From Acidobacteriota bacterium (GTDB lineage: Bacteria; Acidobacteriota; Terriglobia; Terriglobales; Acidobacteriaceae): DNA of 64,000 bases. A program made the position numbers and the translations under genes. Where the stretch lies: positions 109,947 to 173,946 of the forward strand of contig JACPYL010000015.1 in assembly GCA_016196065.1 (NCBI GenBank), read 5' to 3'. Numbering within the stretch: the first letter of the stretch is position 1; each line of letters opens with the position of its first letter. Below are positions 10,192 to 17,973 of this stretch, piece by piece. Below the pieces are notes generated by a model. It was not told the DNA's origin, made no database searches, and worked only from the letters and a program-made list of their open reading frames with translations.

Positions 10192-10647
10192 ATGAACTTT
10201 GCGAATGGAATGCTCAACCTGACGAACTGGCTGGGCAACGTCATCATGCCGACCGTGGCCGGATTGTTCGCTGCCGCCGCCATTTTTAACTTCACCAAAG
10301 GCCGAAACTATCAACACCTGGCGTATGCCGCTCTGGCATCGCTGATGTGCTCGGGGCTCCTGCGGGCGCTTGAATCATTCAGTAACCAAGCGGCCTGGAA
10401 CAATCCGGATCGCTACTGGATCTCGATCCTGACGCTAGTCAACTGGGTGGGGAATGTTCTGCTCCCGCTTTACGGAGTACTGCAGGTAGTGCTGGCTGTA
10501 ACGCACTACGCCGGATTGCTCGAACGCATGACGGTGGGCGAGGCCTGGGTGCGCAACCTGGTCGCGGCAATGTGTTGCTTCGGGTTGTCGGGACTGCTGC
10601 GCTTGGGAGAGTTCTGGATTCAGCACGGAACGGCCGGCGTGCCGTAG
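10192..10647 (+). CDS. duplicated VirB2-like pilin (two units in one chain)
   Basis: 151 residues, start at 10192 because AAGGAGG lies eight bases before it; an in-frame ATG at 10186 is too close to that site. The chain holds two copies of the pilin unit: 'LNLTNWLGNVIMPTVAGLF' in the N-terminal half and 'LTLVNWVGNVLLPLYGVLQ' in the C-terminal half, ending 'FWIQHGTAGVP', almost the same tail as the first pilin. Each unit has two membrane helices. There is no signal peptide. Being fused and unprocessed, it may be structural in the inner membrane or a template for pilus assembly. Confidence 0.65.
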   Translation: MNFANGMLNLTNWLGNVIMPTVAGLFAAAAIFNFTKGRNYQHLAYAALASLMCSGLLRALESFSNQAAWNNPDRYWISILTLVNWVGNVLLPLYGVLQVVLAVTHYAGLLERMTVGEAWVRNLVAAMCCFGLSGLLRLGEFWIQHGTAGVP

Positions 10648-10665
10648 GTAGGAAGGAGTTGAGCG

Positions 10666-10998
10666 ATGGCGTTACAGGTGACACCAGTGAATCGGAATTT
10701 GCAAACAAGGGTGACTTTCATGTTCTTGGAATTTGAAGACCTGTTCGTGGTGCTTGGGGCGGCAGCGGTGATGAATATCGTCGGCCACTTCGTGGGAGGC
10801 GAAATCGCCGGTATGCCAATGAACCTTGTCCTTCAGTACGGAGTGCCGCTGTTCATGGTGCCTGTGCTGATGGCCTTTAAGTATGGCAAGCCGCGCGGCT
10901 ATGTCCGGGACCTCGCCTTCTGGCACATGAGACCCCGCGCTTACTGCGCCATGGCCCGCGACCGGGCGATCAGGACCGCATATCTAAAGGGGGAATAG
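10666..10998 (+). CDS. VirB3/TraL-like conjugation protein
   Basis: 110 residues. Hydrophilic N terminus ('VTPVNRNLQTRVTFMFLEFE'), two adjacent hydrophobic segments around 'DLFVVLGAAAVMNIVGHF' and 'VLQYGVPLFMVPVLMAFKY', then a basic tail. This size and layout, immediately before a VirB4 ATPase gene and after the pilins, is the usual signature of VirB3, a small inner-membrane partner of VirB4. Confidence 0.72.
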   Translation: MALQVTPVNRNLQTRVTFMFLEFEDLFVVLGAAAVMNIVGHFVGGEIAGMPMNLVLQYGVPLFMVPVLMAFKYGKPRGYVRDLAFWHMRPRAYCAMARDRAIRTAYLKGE

Positions 10999-11002
10999 GG
11001 CA

Positions 11003-13636
11003 GTGCCGTTGACGCTTGAAAAACACGAGAGAAAACTCCACGATCCCGCTTTGTGCGAACAGGTGCCGGTCCGCGATTACCTGGACAACGTCGTTGTCCG
11101 CACGAACGGCTCTCTTGTGGCAGGGTACGAAATGAAGGGGCTGACTTCGTACTTTGCCAGTGACGAAGGCCGGGACCGGGGCAAGCTGATGCTCGAAGCG
11201 CTGCTGCGGTCGCTGCCAGAGCAGAGCATGAGAGTGCAATTCCGCTTCGAGGTGGTGGAAGATCTGGGTGATCTGTTCGAACAGTATGCGGCCGGGCAGC
11301 GGTCAGAACGAGCCGAGGTCATTGCGCTTGATGCGCTGCGGGTCGAGAGATGGAGAACGAAGGAGATCAACGGGGCCTACATGCGGCCTCTCTTGCATGT
11401 GTATTTCATCTGGGACCCGGTTGTGCACCACCGCATCGCGGGCAAGCCGCTGAAGCCAAGAGGCGAAATGTTCAGCCTGTCGGCGCGGAAGTCGATTGAG
11501 CGAACGCGGCGGGAGCACCAGGAACTCCTGTCGGAGTTTGAAAGCCTCCTGCGTGGCGCAGAGACGGCGCTCGAAGCAGCCGAACTTGGCGCGCGCCGGA
11601 TGAACGATGAAGAGCTATTTGTTGAAGCCAAACGGGCGCTCAATCCACTGTGTCCGGATCGGCGCCCTTACAGACGCGGAGAGGAGCAACTTCTATACTC
11701 AAGCGCCCGTGAACAGATCGCCGATGTGAGCCTTGTGGATGAGACGGACTCGTATCTGAACTTCGGCGGGATTCTGTACTCGTTTGTCAGCCTGAAGGAC
11801 CTGCCGGACGCGACCTATCCTGGGATCCTGAGAGACTTGGCCGCTCTTGATTTCCCGGTTATTGTCAACGCCCAAGTCACGATCCCCGACCAGGCCAAAG
11901 TGCTCAAGGGATACAAGAGCCGGCTGCGCAAGATGCAGGCCGCGCAGAGAGATTCGAACGGCGGAGTCCGGATCAATGTAGAGGCCCAGGTCGCCGAGGC
12001 TCAACTTGTCCGGGTACAGCAGGACATTATTTCGAGTTCGGTCAAAACCGCCAAGCTGAGCCTGGTAATCGGCACACGCACCTCGCAGCCGGCAGTCACA
12101 ACCTTCGAGCTTGAGCAAGCTGAGCGGACAATCGACAACCGCCGGCAACAACTCCTGTATGCCATCGCGCGCATGAACGGCGCCAAAGCCGTGGCCGAGA
12201 CTCTGGCGAAAAGAAGACTGTTCTTCAGTTCGCTCCCGGCCATGGGCGATGCGGACAAGCGCGACCAGGATTTGCTTACCTCAAACGCCGCCGATCTCGT
12301 GCCGGTGGAGATGCCGTGGCGCGGCACGCCGCGCTCTCCGCTCTTTCTGCTCGAAACTCCTTACCGCCAGCTGATTCCGTTCTCGCTATTTGATCCCGGC
12401 TTGAGCGACGCCAACATGCTGGTGATGGCGAAGAGCGGTGGCGGCAAGACGTTTATGGTCCAGCAGTTCCTCTTGATGGCCGCTCGCGATAACCCTTTGA
12501 TCTCGATCATAGAGCGTGGTGACTCTTACCATCCGCTGGTCGAGCTAATGGGCGGACAGATGATCACGATGTCGCTCGATACCGACCAGACGATCAATCC
12601 GTGGGACCTCTCTGAAGGAGAGAAGGAGCCGAGCAAAGACCAAGTGGCATTTCTGAAAAACCTGACGCGGCACATGCTGGGCGAGGGGCGAGCCGAAGAC
12701 ACGGAATTGCTCGATAACATCATCACGGAAGCCATTCTGAGGACCTACAAGAGGGCGGCGATCCGACCGTCGAATCCCATTCCAACCTTCTCAGACCTGC
12801 GCGATGAGCTGGCCCAGTGGCGCGACGAAGAAAAGAACCAGAGGGTGATGGACGAAGCGCACCTAGCGGCAATCAAGCTGCGCAGCTGGACCGGTGAAAA
12901 AGGAGTGTACGCAAAGCTGTTTGATCGTCCGACCACGATTTCGCTCGACAACCCATGGCTGTTTTTTAACGTGGAGCAGCTAAGTGATGACCCGAGGCTT
13001 GAGACGGCCATGAGCCTGCTCATTGCCCACGCCACAGCTCAGCGGGCGGCGGGCAAGGCGGGCAGAAGGAGCATCACTGTGCTCGATGAGTGCTGGTTCC
13101 TGCTCGATTCGCTTGTGCTAGCGCCGGAAGTAGTGCAGCTGTTCCGCACGGCGCGGAAACGTAACGCCAGCGTCTGGGGCATCAGCCAAACCGCAGAAGA
13201 TTTTGTCGGCACTGAATCGAACCCCAGAGTCCACGGGGCCGGCATCGTCAAGAACACCACAACCAAGATTATCGGCCAGCAACCAGGGGATCTGACTGCC
13301 TTGCGGGAGCACTTGCACCTGAACGAGACCGCACTTAATCAGATCAAGCATTTCAGCGCACCAGTCAAAGGCAAGAGCGCCGATGCCCTGATCGTCATCG
13401 GTGAAAAGGCTGAGACCACGCACACGATCCGCATGTCGTCGACTGCTGTCGATTACTGGATCATGACGACCTACGCGCGGGAGCGCGTCTATCGCTCCTG
13501 GTGGCTAGAGCGGCGCAAAGGCACGCAGCTTGACGCTTATATCGAGCTGGGGGACAGATTCCCGTTCGGTCTGGCCGATGTTGATCCGCTGCCGGAAGAA
13601 GTATCGGGAGAAGTGGCGAGAGGAGCGCTTTCATGA
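11003..13636 (+). CDS. virB4: VirB4/TrbE family conjugation ATPase
   Basis: 877 residues, GTG start after an AAGGGGG stretch. The N-terminal half resembles the TraC/VirB4 membrane-associated domain ('RTNGSLVAGYEMKGLTSY'). The motor domain has the P-loop 'MAKSGGGKTFM' (Lys482-Thr483) and Walker B 'TVLDECWFLLD' (Asp695-Glu696). VirB4 is the universal ATPase of type IV secretion and energises pilus and channel assembly. Length is normal. It overlaps the next gene by ATGA (13633-13636). Confidence 0.95.
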   Translation: MPLTLEKHERKLHDPALCEQVPVRDYLDNVVVRTNGSLVAGYEMKGLTSYFASDEGRDRGKLMLEALLRSLPEQSMRVQFRFEVVEDLGDLFEQYAAGQRSERAEVIALDALRVERWRTKEINGAYMRPLLHVYFIWDPVVHHRIAGKPLKPRGEMFSLSARKSIERTRREHQELLSEFESLLRGAETALEAAELGARRMNDEELFVEAKRALNPLCPDRRPYRRGEEQLLYSSAREQIADVSLVDETDSYLNFGGILYSFVSLKDLPDATYPGILRDLAALDFPVIVNAQVTIPDQAKVLKGYKSRLRKMQAAQRDSNGGVRINVEAQVAEAQLVRVQQDIISSSVKTAKLSLVIGTRTSQPAVTTFELEQAERTIDNRRQQLLYAIARMNGAKAVAETLAKRRLFFSSLPAMGDADKRDQDLLTSNAADLVPVEMPWRGTPRSPLFLLETPYRQLIPFSLFDPGLSDANMLVMAKSGGGKTFMVQQFLLMAARDNPLISIIERGDSYHPLVELMGGQMITMSLDTDQTINPWDLSEGEKEPSKDQVAFLKNLTRHMLGEGRAEDTELLDNIITEAILRTYKRAAIRPSNPIPTFSDLRDELAQWRDEEKNQRVMDEAHLAAIKLRSWTGEKGVYAKLFDRPTTISLDNPWLFFNVEQLSDDPRLETAMSLLIAHATAQRAAGKAGRRSITVLDECWFLLDSLVLAPEVVQLFRTARKRNASVWGISQTAEDFVGTESNPRVHGAGIVKNTTTKIIGQQPGDLTALREHLHLNETALNQIKHFSAPVKGKSADALIVIGEKAETTHTIRMSSTAVDYWIMTTYARERVYRSWWLERRKGTQLDAYIELGDRFPFGLADVDPLPEEVSGEVARGALS

Positions 13637-14436
13637 AGAGGCGAATTTCAGAGATGCTTAGTAACTCTAGATTTACAAGCACCAAGCGTCTTTTGGCTGT
13701 CTTGGTAGTCGCGTTCTGCTTGTTGCCGACAACAGCGAGGGCGGCCGGGATCGCGGACATACTGACGTTGATCCAAACCATTACCAGCACACTCCAAAAC
13801 GCGATCGGAGGATCGCTCAGCGGGATTCAGACTCTGAATTCAGCCATCAACAACTTCCGGCAGCAGACCATCTGGCCGGTCGCGGCGATCAATCAGGCTA
13901 AGGCGTCGGTGACCTCGACCATTGCGCGATACCGCGGTTTGATGTCCCAAATCCAGACCATCAAGAACAACAGTGCGACGCTCGCCAATCCATCGCAGTT
14001 GGAATCGGTATTCCGGAACGGCCAGGCGGGGTCGATTGCCCAACTTACGCAGATGTACACCAAGGTCTACGCGACAGTCCCTCCCCCAACCGATGCCCGG
14101 CCAGTGCATCGCAACATGATGGACATGGACGATGCACTGGCCATGGATTCGCTCAAGACTACGGTCCTGTCGGACCAGACGACCCAGGGAATGCTGGCTC
14201 TTGCCGATCAGCTCGAACAGCAGAGCGCGGCGGCTGCGCCAGGATCAGGTCCGATGCTCTCGGCGCAAGCGCAGGTAGCAGACCTTGAGACCCAGGCTTA
14301 CATGGCCAAGATGCTTGCGGCGGAGCTGCGGCAGGAAGCCGCAAAGCTCGCGCACCAGAACACTCTGCTGAAACAGAGCGCGGCGTCGACACGCAGTCTG
14401 CAGAACCAAATACAGCAGGTGCTTTCGCACCCATAG
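13633..14436 (+). CDS. VirB5/TrbJ-like periplasmic protein (copy 1)
   Basis: 267 residues with a signal peptide ending near 'TTARAAG', then an all-helical chain with long coiled-coil-prone stretches. TrbJ/VirB5 proteins sit at the pilus tip or periplasm. The next gene encodes a clear paralogue: 'NFRQQTIWPVAAINQAKAS' here against 'NFEQQVVFPVTAINQARG' there, with a shared 'TDA...R...DM.DA.A' stretch further on. It overlaps virB4 by ATGA. Confidence 0.7.
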   Translation: MKRRISEMLSNSRFTSTKRLLAVLVVAFCLLPTTARAAGIADILTLIQTITSTLQNAIGGSLSGIQTLNSAINNFRQQTIWPVAAINQAKASVTSTIARYRGLMSQIQTIKNNSATLANPSQLESVFRNGQAGSIAQLTQMYTKVYATVPPPTDARPVHRNMMDMDDALAMDSLKTTVLSDQTTQGMLALADQLEQQSAAAAPGSGPMLSAQAQVADLETQAYMAKMLAAELRQEAAKLAHQNTLLKQSAASTRSLQNQIQQVLSHP

Positions 14437-14446
14437 GAGTAGAGAA

Positions 14447-15265
14447 ATGATACGCAAGTCATTCACTCGTGCTGCAAAGTTTATCGGCAACGCGCTGGCC
14501 TTTGCGCTCGCGCTTGCCGTTGTGGTCATGATTCTTCCCAGCAAGGCACGCAGCCAGCTAGGGCTCGACCCCTGCTGCGCCATTATCTCGGTGGGGCTGA
14601 GCAGCATTTCGAACCTGCTGAGCGGCGTGGTCGCAAAACCCCTGAGCGCGATCCAGCAGCTCGAACAGCAATCCGCCAACTTTGAGCAGCAAGTCGTGTT
14701 TCCGGTGACGGCTATCAACCAGGCGAGAGGCTTGGCGACACAGGCGCAGGCGCAATTCATTCAGATGCGCCAGGTCTTCCAACTCCCAGTATCGAGCGCC
14801 ACGCTGCCTACGTCGCAACAACTGGAAAAGAGCCTGCTGTCGCGCAATCCCGGCGCGGTGCCCGAGGTCACCACCAACTATGCCGCGCTGTACGGCTCGG
14901 TGATGCCGGCAACGGACGCCTCGCAACCGGTCCGTGACCTGGTGGACATGACGGATGCCGAGGCCCAGGCCGCCATGAAAAAGTCGGTTGAGATCGACGC
15001 GTTGGCCGATCTTGAGCTGCAAGCCGCGGAACAAATCAACCAGCAATTGCAGACGGCAGCACCGGGGAGTGCAGCGATTCTGGAGGCCCAGACATCCGCG
15101 TGGCTGGTGCGTGCCAACGCGTACACGCAGTCGGCCATGGCGGAATTGGTGCGCGTCCGCTCGATCGAGCTTGCCAATCAAGGGGCGCAGCTTAAATTCA
15201 GTACTGCTCATACCTCCACGCTGCACAACAGTGGGAGTCAGGTGCTTCAGCAGGGAGCGCATTAG
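14447..15265 (+). CDS. VirB5/TrbJ-like periplasmic protein (copy 2)
   Basis: 272 residues, signal peptide ending near 'SKARSQ', helical and glutamine/alanine-rich thereafter. It is a tandem paralogue of the preceding gene, with matching blocks in the same order but clearly diverged, so the duplication is old. A 'DPCC' cysteine pair follows the signal cleavage region and is absent from copy 1. The VirB6-like gene begins two bases after its stop codon. Confidence 0.7.
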   Translation: MIRKSFTRAAKFIGNALAFALALAVVVMILPSKARSQLGLDPCCAIISVGLSSISNLLSGVVAKPLSAIQQLEQQSANFEQQVVFPVTAINQARGLATQAQAQFIQMRQVFQLPVSSATLPTSQQLEKSLLSRNPGAVPEVTTNYAALYGSVMPATDASQPVRDLVDMTDAEAQAAMKKSVEIDALADLELQAAEQINQQLQTAAPGSAAILEAQTSAWLVRANAYTQSAMAELVRVRSIELANQGAQLKFSTAHTSTLHNSGSQVLQQGAH

Positions 15266-15267
15266 CC

Positions 15268-16473
15268 GTGTTTTATTTTCAACAGCTCATGAATACGGCT
15301 ATAGGAGGCATCGATGCCACGAGCATCATCCCCACCGTAACCAACATCGCGTTTGCGATCCTGTTGGTTGGTTTCCTCATCGGCCTTTACCAGGCGGCAT
15401 TGCGCGGCGGAGACCTCCAGGCGCTCGCGGTCACAGCGATCAAGTATCTGGTGGTTGCCATGATCATTGCCAACTGGGCGTCGGTCTTCCGGGATGTGAA
15501 CGGGTCGTTTAATGCGGTCGCCAATTTCATCGGGTCAAGCTCGGGCGCGAGCGACATGTTCCTCAACTGGATGACCCAACTCCAGCAACAAGCCACGAAC
15601 AACCCGGGCTTGACGTTTTGGGACCTGATCAACGGCGATGCCGCAGGCACGATCACAGTGCTCCTGCTGCTTGTTGCCTATGTGCTGTATGCGCTAGCCA
15701 TCATCGTGTTCTGCTTCTTCTACGTGTTGTTTGGCTCGTTGCTATACGTCCTCGGGCCCTTGGTGCTGGCGCTCATTCCAGTATCCGGCATTGGCCAACT
15801 GGGGAAGACCTATGCCATCAACGTCATGGTCTGGAACGCATGGGGCATTCTGTATGCAGTCTTCGGCGCACTGATCACCGCAATCCACTTCAATCAAGTC
15901 AACGATGTGCTGGGCAACGGGTTCCTGGGTTTCCTGAAGGGCGCACCGGACTCGCTCATACTTGGCCTAGTGAGCATCTTCTACGCACTCTCGGTTGCCC
16001 TGGTTCCTTTCATTGCCAAGCGGATTATTTCCGGCGATGTGGGATCGACTGCATTCACCTTGGTGCGCGCAGGGGCGGTCGCCGCCGGCGCGGCTCTGGC
16101 TGGAGTGAGTGGATTTTCTGCCGGAGTCGGCGCAGGGGCGGGAGGCACTTCGAGTTCGGCGGCAGCCGGCGCGGGCGGCACGTCCACGTCTGTCACTCTA
16201 GCCTCTTCAATGCCGCCCCCGTCGCCGGTATCTTCCATGGCGGGGTTTCTGCGCTCGGGAATGACAAGCGTGATGAACAGCGGCACAAGCCCGGTAGCCT
16301 CTTCCCCCAGCACAAACGGCATCGGGAACTCCGGCAACGGCAGTCGCTCTGCCGCTCCCGCGGCCGGGGCGGGCTTTGGCTATCGCCCGCACTCAGTGAC
16401 CCAAGCCATCACCTACAACGTGGCGCGAGCGCTGGGAAAAGCCGCGGGGAGAACAAATGCTGACAACAACTAG
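15268..16473 (+). CDS. VirB6/TrbL-like membrane channel protein
   Basis: 401 residues, GTG start. About six or seven membrane segments in the first 270 residues ('IAFAILLVGFLIGLYQAAL', 'VLLLLVAYVLYALAIIVFC', 'GPLVLALIPVSGIGQLGK'), followed by a ~120-residue Gly/Ser/Ala-rich tail. This is the layout of TrbL/VirB6, the polytopic inner-membrane component that contacts the transferred DNA. Position after VirB5 is canonical. The low-complexity tail has little informative sequence. Confidence 0.85.
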   Translation: MFYFQQLMNTAIGGIDATSIIPTVTNIAFAILLVGFLIGLYQAALRGGDLQALAVTAIKYLVVAMIIANWASVFRDVNGSFNAVANFIGSSSGASDMFLNWMTQLQQQATNNPGLTFWDLINGDAAGTITVLLLLVAYVLYALAIIVFCFFYVLFGSLLYVLGPLVLALIPVSGIGQLGKTYAINVMVWNAWGILYAVFGALITAIHFNQVNDVLGNGFLGFLKGAPDSLILGLVSIFYALSVALVPFIAKRIISGDVGSTAFTLVRAGAVAAGAALAGVSGFSAGVGAGAGGTSSSAAAGAGGTSTSVTLASSMPPPSPVSSMAGFLRSGMTSVMNSGTSPVASSPSTNGIGNSGNGSRSAAPAAGAGFGYRPHSVTQAITYNVARALGKAAGRTNADNN

Positions 16474-16493
16474 CACACGGACAGGAGGCTTCG

Positions 16494-16613
16494 ATGTGGC
16501 AACGACCGCCGATCTGGGAGCCGGAAGGAAGCAAGTTTCGGCCGTACAGCATCACGACGCTGATCTTCTTTTATATCGGGAAGTTCTTCGGACGATTGTT
16601 CGGACGACGCTAG
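16494..16613 (+). CDS. 39-residue basic membrane-associated peptide
   Basis: A short frame with a strong AGGAGG eight bases before its ATG. The product starts MWQRPPIWEPEGSK, has one hydrophobic stretch 'SITTLIFFYIGKFF' and ends 'GRLFGRR'. It lies in the 180-base gap between virB6- and virB8-like genes in the same orientation. The excellent translation signal argues it is real. Function is unknown; a small accessory subunit of the transfer complex is plausible. Confidence 0.65.
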   Translation: MWQRPPIWEPEGSKFRPYSITTLIFFYIGKFFGRLFGRR

Positions 16614-16654
16614 CAAACAACTATTGAGAGCGGCACCATTGGGGAGCAACGATC

Positions 16655-17389
16655 ATGTGGTTGAAAAAGAGCAAAAACAAAAAGGACATGGACACACCGG
16701 AGAAGCTTCGTTACAGCCAGTACTACGAGCATGACGGAGCTTTGCGGGCGTATGCCAATCGCGCCATGATGCTGGCATTTCTGTGCGTGCCTGCGACCAT
16801 GCTGGCGCTGGGCTTTGCGGTCTACGTTCGCTTGCAGCCGCCCACGATCATTCGCGTGGATGAGGACGGCCGAGCTGTCGTGGTGGGCAAGGCAAAACCA
16901 CAACTGTCGGTCACACAAGGAGCCGGGTCGGAACCAACGGAGTTCGAGAAGCGTGCCTTCGTGCGCCTGTTTCTTGAACGCTACCTAAACTTCGCGGCCT
17001 CGAATGTAAGCCGCAACTGGGCCGAAAGCCTCAACATGATGACCGCCAACCTGCGCCGGACGGCCTATGCCGGGATGCAGAAGGAAAACATGATTGGAAA
17101 GATCCAGGACGATCAGGCCAGCTCGGAATTTCAGTTGCGCTCCCTCGAAGCTGCAAAAGAGGATCCGCTTACCTTTGCGGCTTTCGGAGTGAAAGAGATT
17201 CACCATGTTCACGAGCACAACGAAACCGTCGACAAGGTAGTAAGCGAATTTCATATTCGGCTGGTCGTGGAGAAAAGGTCTGAGCAGAACCCAAGCGGCC
17301 TGCTGGTCGGCGAGTTCTGGGAGCGGGCGATTGAGGGAGAAAAGCGCGACTGGGTTTTGCAGCAGACCGGACTCAACAGCGTGCAGTGA
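16655..17389 (+). CDS. VirB8/TrbF-like conjugation protein
   Basis: 244 residues: a short cytoplasmic part containing 'RYSQYYEHDGALRAYANRA', one membrane segment at ~37-60 ('MMLAFLCVPATMLALGFAV'), and a periplasmic domain of ~180 residues with the NTF2-like pattern of VirB8/TrbF ('FVRLFLERYLNFAASNVSR'). VirB8 is an assembly factor at the inner membrane. The order virB6-virB8 is usual. Confidence 0.78.
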   Translation: MWLKKSKNKKDMDTPEKLRYSQYYEHDGALRAYANRAMMLAFLCVPATMLALGFAVYVRLQPPTIIRVDEDGRAVVVGKAKPQLSVTQGAGSEPTEFEKRAFVRLFLERYLNFAASNVSRNWAESLNMMTANLRRTAYAGMQKENMIGKIQDDQASSEFQLRSLEAAKEDPLTFAAFGVKEIHHVHEHNETVDKVVSEFHIRLVVEKRSEQNPSGLLVGEFWERAIEGEKRDWVLQQTGLNSVQ

Positions 17390-17424
17390 CTCTTGAGCAT
17401 GACCGTTGGGCAAAGGAGCGGCAG

Positions 17425-17721
17425 ATGGAAACCAGATCAGCAACTGGCACGGCGCCACCCTCGGCGGTAGCTGGCGTGGCGAAAACAAGGCGCAGAAGGC
17501 TGAGCACTGATGATGATCACGTTCGTTATTTCTTGCCAAAACCTGGATCGACTCCAGACAAACCGGAGTTGGGACGGGAGATGTCCAGCGAGGGTGAAGC
17601 GCTAATCGAGGCTTTTAAGAGTAGCCAGCCGTTCTATGCGTTAACCGTATGCAAAGCGTCGACGGAGGTAAATGGAGGCGGCAGCCCTGTGATCGTGAGG
17701 CAGGCTGTTGCACGCAGCTAG
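17425..17721 (+). CDS. hypothetical protein in transfer operon
   Basis: 98 residues if started at ATG 17425, which has AAAGGAG upstream; the frame is open to a GTG at 17386 that would overlap the previous stop. The N terminus is basic ('KTRRRRLSTDDDHVRYFLP'); no membrane segment, no recognised domain. It closes the virB8 sub-operon. Confidence 0.55.
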   Translation: METRSATGTAPPSAVAGVAKTRRRRLSTDDDHVRYFLPKPGSTPDKPELGREMSSEGEALIEAFKSSQPFYALTVCKASTEVNGGGSPVIVRQAVARS

Positions 17722-17973
17722 TTTTCTAGTTTGAAGACATCAGCACGAAAAGTTCTCAGATGACCACACAGATGATTTGGTCCTTTGAGCGCCCCGCAGC
17801 TTTATGTGGGGATATGTGCTGACCGGGCATCTCTTAACTTTAGGGCCTGGCCGAGCGAACCCAAAACGGGGAGCAGCCAGGCGAGAGCGAGGAGAAGCTT
17901 GCGGTCACGCAAACTCCTTAACTCTTTCCTGGGTTAATCCCCCGGAAAGAAGAACAGATAAGGAGAATAAAAA
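17722..17973. promoter_or_regulatory. intergenic leader with hairpins before the polymerase-like gene
   Basis: 250 bases without a gene. GCCTGGC (17845-17851) can pair with GCCAGGC (17876-17882) around an inner CCC/GGG stem, and a TTGCG/CGCAA stem lies further on, before AAGGAG and the ATG at 17974. It probably holds the promoter and a structured 5' leader of the next operon. No known riboswitch was recognised. Confidence 0.35.

Noticed and set aside
15618..16463. 281-codon frame overlapping the VirB6-like gene
   Set aside because: Arg/Cys/His-rich shadow of a hydrophobic membrane protein frame.
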